Positions 59,418 through 64,000 of a stretch of DNA of 64,000 nt are shown piece after piece; position 1 is the stretch's first letter, and every line of letters starts with the position of its first letter. This DNA is from Siphonodentalium dalli. Lineage: Eukaryota; Mollusca; Scaphopoda; Gadilida; Siphonodentaliidae. Location of the stretch: NCBI GenBank assembly GCA_032622095.1, contig CP136062.1, positions 200,547,828-200,611,827 of the forward strand. The letters are read 5' to 3'. A program made the position numbers and the translations under genes. Below the pieces are notes generated by a model. That model worked only from the letters and a program-made list of their open reading frames with translations, was not told the DNA's origin and did no database searches.

Positions 59418-59929
59418 GCTCAAACTTTTAAAGAACTGTCTGAAATGTGGTTTTAAACGAATATCAAATGACTGAGTTCATAAATGATTATATGTTATTC
59501 TCATACCCTTAATGTAAAATGTTGGGCAGTTCTTGGCTCCCTAATCTATGAAAATTCATGTTTCTGCCCCCTGATAAGAATGTATCAGTCTCCAAACCCC
59601 TGTTATGGTTTAATTCACTGTATCTCATCTCATCATGCAGCCGTGTACGTGCATCTGTCTGGAGTTATAAAGACCATTAGATGTTAGGATTTATGCAATT
59701 TTTCATGATAAAATATCTGAATGGTCTCATACCGGGAATATAGAACCATTGTTTATGAAGATATAGGATATTAGGCCTGATCGAGCACTGATGTGCAAGG
59801 GGTGCAAATGGAATTATGCAAAACTTGTGTTTGGTCTGATTCTGATTCAAGGGGCGGGTGCGGTTGGAATTTCCCGAGGTGGACAACGGAGACCCTCGAT
59901 CTAGCCACGTCCCTGCGTCAACCTTAACA

Positions 59930-60730
59930 TCCATGACAAATGTCATGATGATCTGACCAAAGGTACAACCTGTATAGCCCGTGCCAAAGCATTATTTAAT
60001 CATCTCAAGAATAAAATCTAAGATGACTGCTGGCGGCCATTTTTTGTTTGGCCGAATATGACCCCAAAATGACTCATTCCCATTTACATGTCAATATTAA
60101 CATAACTGACAAATCTCATGATTATCAGACAAACAGTAGGGGCCTACGACTATATGGCCCATGCTAATGGGTTGAATTTTGAAATCTAAGATGTCCACTG
60201 GCTGCCATGTTTTTTTTTTGCCGAATGACCCCAAATTACTTGTTCCCAACTACATGTCATTGTTAACATCCATGACAAATTCCACGATGATCCGACCATA
60301 GGTACGACCTGTAGCCATTGCTAAAGGATTTAGTCATGCAAAGACGAAAGAGTAAAATCCAAGATGGCTGTAGACGGCCATGTATTTTTGCCGAATGACC
60401 CCAAAAAGACTCGTTCACATCTACATGTATGCATGTCAATATTAAAATCCATGACAACTTTCATGACGATCAGACAAACAGTACGACCTGTAGCCCGTAC
60501 TAATTTATTGAATTTTTAAATCAAAGGTGGCCGCTGGTGGCCATGCATGTTTTTTGCCGAATGACCCCAAAATGACTCGTTCCCATCTACATCATGATCA
60601 TCATCATGTCAACAGCCATGACAAATTTCATAATGATTCGACCTGTAGTCCGTGCTAATGGAAATTATTGATGAACGGCTGCACGCACATACGGACGACG
60701 TATACCATGCCATGACAATAGCTCAAACTT
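59930..60730. repeat. Degenerate tandem array, unit about 170-180 bp, with GGAC end
   Basis: Four to five units share 'gccgaatgaccccaaaatga', 'ctacatgtca..ttaac', 'ccatgacaaatt' and 'aagatggc'. The array ends 'catacggacgacgtatacca' at about 60685-60710. Same architecture as the other GGAC-tailed arrays but unrelated in unit sequence. Confidence 0.8.
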
Positions 60731-61019
60731 TAGAAGTAAAGTTGAATTAAAGGGTTAAACTGTTATTCCCATCGTCTGACGACCAAGAGATGCTGGGTAC
60801 GACATTGGGTACGAAAACAAAATAAAGAGCGAACTGATCGCGAACAAAATATAGTTCTCGATGCCATTACATTACCTGAGTCATCTAATTACAATAATAT
60901 AATAACGTTAGTGTTTTCATTTGACAAACAAAAGTACATAATTACTAATAATTAATCATTTTGCTTTTTTTTTCTAGAATGTGTTGCGGGCACAAATATT
61001 TTTTTGTTGATCGATGTAG

Positions 61020-61075
61020 GCGGAAGTCGGATTGACACAATGCGGAAGTGTTATTCGGTCGAAAATATATGGCCG
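61020..61075 (+). promoter_or_regulatory. Core promoter region with two ETS-type sites
   Basis: CGGAAGT at 61021-61027 and CGGAAGTG at 61043-61050, followed by 'atATGGCCGcgATGG', resembling a YY1-type initiator box over the start codon. Paired ETS sites immediately upstream of a start are typical of TATA-less housekeeping promoters. This is motif evidence only. Confidence 0.5.
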
Positions 61076-61237
61076 CGATGGAGCGACGTGTCCAAGTTTT
61101 GTTTTTGGTCATCTGTCATTCTCTTTTTCTGGGAATTTGCAACGGAGATATCAAGAATGTGAAACAAATGCACTTAGATGGCGACCCTAAACAAATACCG
61201 CATGATGAAAAGCCATTTGTTCCGGAACATCTACCGG
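61069..61237 (+). CDS. First exon of a secreted/ER protein gene (unidentified)
   Basis: ATG at 61069, with a second in-frame ATG at 61078 that has the better context (G at -3 and +4). The sequence reads MERRVQVLFLVICHSLFLGI CNG, a clear signal peptide (basic start, hydrophobic core LFLVICHSLFLGI, small residues before the likely cut after CNG), then a charged stretch DIKNVKQMHLDGDPKQIPHD and FVPEHLP. The frame runs into a donor CCGG|gtaatg at 61237, phase 1, soon before a stop. The protein is probably secreted or resident in the ER/Golgi. Downstream exons are not in the remaining 2.7 kb as far as I can see, so the gene likely extends past the window. I do not recognise the family. Confidence 0.6.
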
Positions 61238-61399
61238 GTAATGCAAATAATTGACAACAAATTACAATAGTCAATATATATATATCATATTTAACATATT
61301 CTCCCGCTAAAGCAAGCCACAGGTCCATTGTAACATATATATATTTTATATATACAAAGAGGTAGGAAGGATGGTCACTCCCACGCCTTGTTGAGTGGG

Positions 61400-61965
61400 C
61401 ACTGTTGATGCGGTAGCCGAGAGGTAGCGTAGTACTGCCACGGTCTCTCATGCTAGCGGACCGGGGATCGCAACCTGCCTTACCAGTTACCTGGTCAGGG
61501 TATTCTGAAAAAAAATCAGAACTCTGTCAGATACCAAGTTTGTCAAGCTGAAAAGTCTCATTCGAGATCACTGAATAAAGATCCAAATGCAAAATGCCAA
61601 ACTTCCCCCCATTACAACACTTGTCCAGGTATGTTGTCGTGGGTGCAGTACGCTGTCCGAACGGGCGCGAACATTAATGGCTGACCCGTGTACACGCCTT
61701 GGTGTGTGCACGTTAAAGAACGCTACTGGAGTCACCACCGGGTTATAAAGTTACTCGGCCGTGGTAGCACCTGGACCAGTGCGCCTACAACCAGAATTGG
61801 TTCCTGCACTGTAATATCTACAGATACAGATCTACAGATACAGTGGGTGGTTAACCTATACAAAGAATACAAAAACAAAAATTCCACTCAACGGCTAATA
61901 TTTAATGGTCAGCAAATGATCGACAGCTGCAACTGGAAGAAGAAAAAGAAGAAGAACCTGCACCG
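61400..61965 (+). mobile_element. tRNA-derived SINE (candidate)
   Basis: A tRNA-like head 'gcggtagccgagaggtagcg' (A-box-like TAGCCGAGAGG at about 61412) is followed about 55 bp later by 'ggaccggggatcgcaacctg', a weak B-box match. The body contains 'cgccttggtgtgtgcacgtt aaagaacgc', a phrase I know from mollusc SINE-like repeats. The 3' limit is unclear. The frame at 61688-61996 is a by-product. It lies in the first intron of the gene starting at 61069. Confidence 0.5.
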
Positions 61966-62409
61966 ATTTTATTCGGGTAAACGGCAAAATGTATGATTAC
62001 TTACTTTGAATAAACAGATTAATGTCCGATAATTGCTCCATTATCCATATATTGCTTATTTCATTATTCCACGATAAATAGTTTTATCTGATAAGTGTTA
62101 CATGACTTTAAATAAGGGGCTAACCATTGATCTTCCCGGCATGCGCTGTAAGCTGCCAGTCGAAAGATCAGGAATACTGCCCACACACAGAAGGAATATA
62201 TCCTGTCAGATTATGTTGGGAGCATATCAGATTCGATGAAGTATTTTTCATATCTGATTTTGATAATTCGATAAAGCAGTGAACATAGAACAGTGAATTG
62301 TGACATAAAAACTATATATAAATAACACAGAGTACATCTTACATGTAAAACATATGGGAATAAAATAAAGGAACGCCATTTAAGACTCAGTTGAGTTTTT
62401 TTTTAAACA

Positions 62410-62450
62410 CAAGCTTTCGGCTATCTAGTAGCCTTTATCAAGTATGAAGT
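62410..62450. repeat. Single-armed AAGCTTTCGGC...CTTTATCAAG motif
   Basis: 'acacaagctttcggctatct agtagcctttatcaagtat' is related to the palindrome arms at 15591-15801, here without the second arm. Confidence 0.5.
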
Positions 62451-62714
62451 CATGGATTAACAAGCAAGGAATAGCATATAATCTAGTTACAACGATATTT
62501 ACAAAACTTGAACCTGAAAGAAAATATGTTACCTATTATAACGCCAAAGAATCCAACAAAGCCTGTTGGGTGCCCATTATTTTAACAACCTTATTCACCC
62601 GGCGATCCAATGATTTTTGATTGTGATGAAGGTTTTGCTTTTTAATGTTTTAACTGTCCTGGTTTTTCCTGTATTCGCTGCTTCGGTCATCACTTATCAT
62701 TCCGTCCGTACATA

Positions 62715-63673
62715 CTCTCGGGCTCCAAATAAACGTGCATGCACGTTTATTATTTCAGGCGGAAAATTCCCCCCTGTACGCTGCTTATTTGGGTCTGCAC
62801 GTTTATTTATTTTTCGGTAAAATAATTTGTACCAAAAGTGAACCGTCAAATTCATCAACCAAGTGAAAGTTTTACCACCGTAAAACATCTTTTCACTTCA
62901 AATTTAGGGAAACAGTTTGACAGTTATTATAGTAAATACGTTACTCGCTTGAGAGGAATTCCCAAAAATGAAAATAGCAGTGTTTACCTCCCCGCATTCA
63001 TTTGAAAGTGGCTGCATCCGACTAGTAAGCCGAGTATCCATTACTTTCGCGCACGTGATTGTTAGGATTATCTCATTATCAGGGGGACGCACCATCATCC
63101 ATGTTCTTCCAGAATACACATTTCCCCTCCCCGCATGCCTTTAAAAGTGGACCCATCGGTTTCCGATTAAGCCGTGTATCCATGACGTTTGCGCACGTTT
63201 TCATCACATTTTTTACTGTGTCAGTGTGGGGCTCCATTTAGAACCAGATATTTTTGTTTTAATTATCTCAATAAAACACTCAATACTGCCATAATCCAAC
63301 AATTTATTAGAGGTTAATTTATAAAATATTTGGATCATTGAAAGTGTAATCAAATGTTACTTTATAGTTGGGAAGCTTAGTCTATAATTAAAAATGGACG
63401 TAGAATAAAACATCGGGGCCTCATTACGCACTGTCTTTAGGGAATTTCTGTAAAAATTGTTGTTGTTTCTCCGCGAGAATTTAAACATGGCTTAGTACTT
63501 ACCGAGTTATGTATAAAATATAAAAATTTCACGTCCTCACTGTTAATTTTATAAACATTTGCTGGAAATTCCCCCCCTGCAATATTATTTGGGTCTGCAC
63601 GTTTATTAATTTTCAATGAAAGTTCCCCCCTGCACTATTATTTGGGTCTGCACGTTTATTTGGAGCCCGAGAG
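62715..63673. mobile_element. TA-flanked element with TIR CTCTCGGGCTCCAAATAA
   Basis: TIR at 62715 and complement ending 63673, with TA on both sides (62713-62714, 63674-63675); 959 bp. Each end carries subterminal copies of 'ttcccccctgca..attattt gggtctgcacgtttatt'. No coding capacity. Same family type as 39011-39759. Confidence 0.85.
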
Positions 63674-63675
63674 TA

Positions 63676-64000
63676 ACCGACTTGATCTGCTTCATGAAAT
63701 TTGGAAATTAAGTTCTCTGAACGACTTTACTAGTGTTGAAACGATTAGCGATTTTAAGGAATCGACTAGTCGCCAGAGGTAATCGACTACTAGACGACTA
63801 GTCAGACCCCTTCTAAGAGTTCCCGTTTCTATGCTCATATGATGTATTAAATGGGCCATGCGGCATCGCAGTTTTGCGTATCCAACTCTTCGTTTCAGAA
63901 TGTTCAAACGGAAAGCACGTGAACTATATAACATAATCTCCCGTTTTGCCCATGAGTCTCCCAATTTGATGTCTTAAACCCGGCTCTCCTGCAACCTCCA
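63676..64000. other. Part of another inverted-repeat element (tentative)
   Basis: 'gaatcgactagtcgccagag gtaatcgactactagacgac tagtcagacccc' (63759-63810) has the look of a hAT-type terminus; the other end would be outside the window. The minus frame at 63692-63964 is not supported as a gene. Confidence 0.35.

Noticed and set aside
61400-61480. Functional tRNA gene
   Set aside because: A-box is good but the B-box is poor and no cloverleaf with acceptor stem closes; a SINE head fits better.

Overview
The window is nuclear DNA of an AT-rich invertebrate, most probably a mollusc and perhaps a bivalve. The evidence is long introns with GT-AG splice sites, no operons, abundant TACATGTA-type words, and repeats carrying the phrase 'gccataactctg' followed by GGAC-rich tails and 'acgggcgtattatg' blocks, which I associate with mollusc genomes. 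The species cannot be fixed from the sequence alone. Layout: one real gene dominates the first 28 kb. On the minus strand, seven coding exons from 28311 down to 2775 join in frame into an 880-residue protein with an N-terminal chromodomain, a long lysine-rich linker and a C-terminal crotonase (enoyl-CoA hydratase-like) fold. This is the architecture of the CDYL family of chromatin corepressors. All six introns have GT-AG ends and matching phases, and the last exon is followed by two AATAAA signals inside a 36-bp tandem repeat. The introns are filled with small non-autonomous transposons. The gene's promoter lies beyond the first exon that I can see. 

The remaining 36 kb is mostly repeats. Several elements can be delimited to the base by terminal inverted repeats (TIRs) plus target-site duplications. 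They include TTAA-flanked hairpin elements (seven of one TIR type, three of a second, one older type), seven TA-flanked mariner-like palindromes, three hAT-like elements with 8-bp duplications, one TTA-flanked PIF/Harbinger-like element, a pair of 583-bp TTAA elements in opposite orientation, and two TA-flanked elements with related termini. A second class consists of tandem arrays of roughly 170-190 bp units that end in a GGAC-rich tract and often a short hairpin. 

Other coding signals are a lysine-rich gag-like ORF at 47956-48699 lying between two inverted copies of a 57-bp repeat, with a nearby C2H2 zinc-finger fragment; a decayed copy of a multicopy invertebrate ORF at 56261-58312 (VFDG, DDTD, DTTSALFGHG and a Cys-rich C-terminus, broken by many frameshifts); a candidate two-exon unit at 49134-51427; and the probable first exon of a secreted or ER protein gene at 61069-61237 behind two ETS-type promoter motifs. 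A tRNA-derived SINE candidate follows at about 61400. No CRISPR, rRNA or bacterial features were seen.
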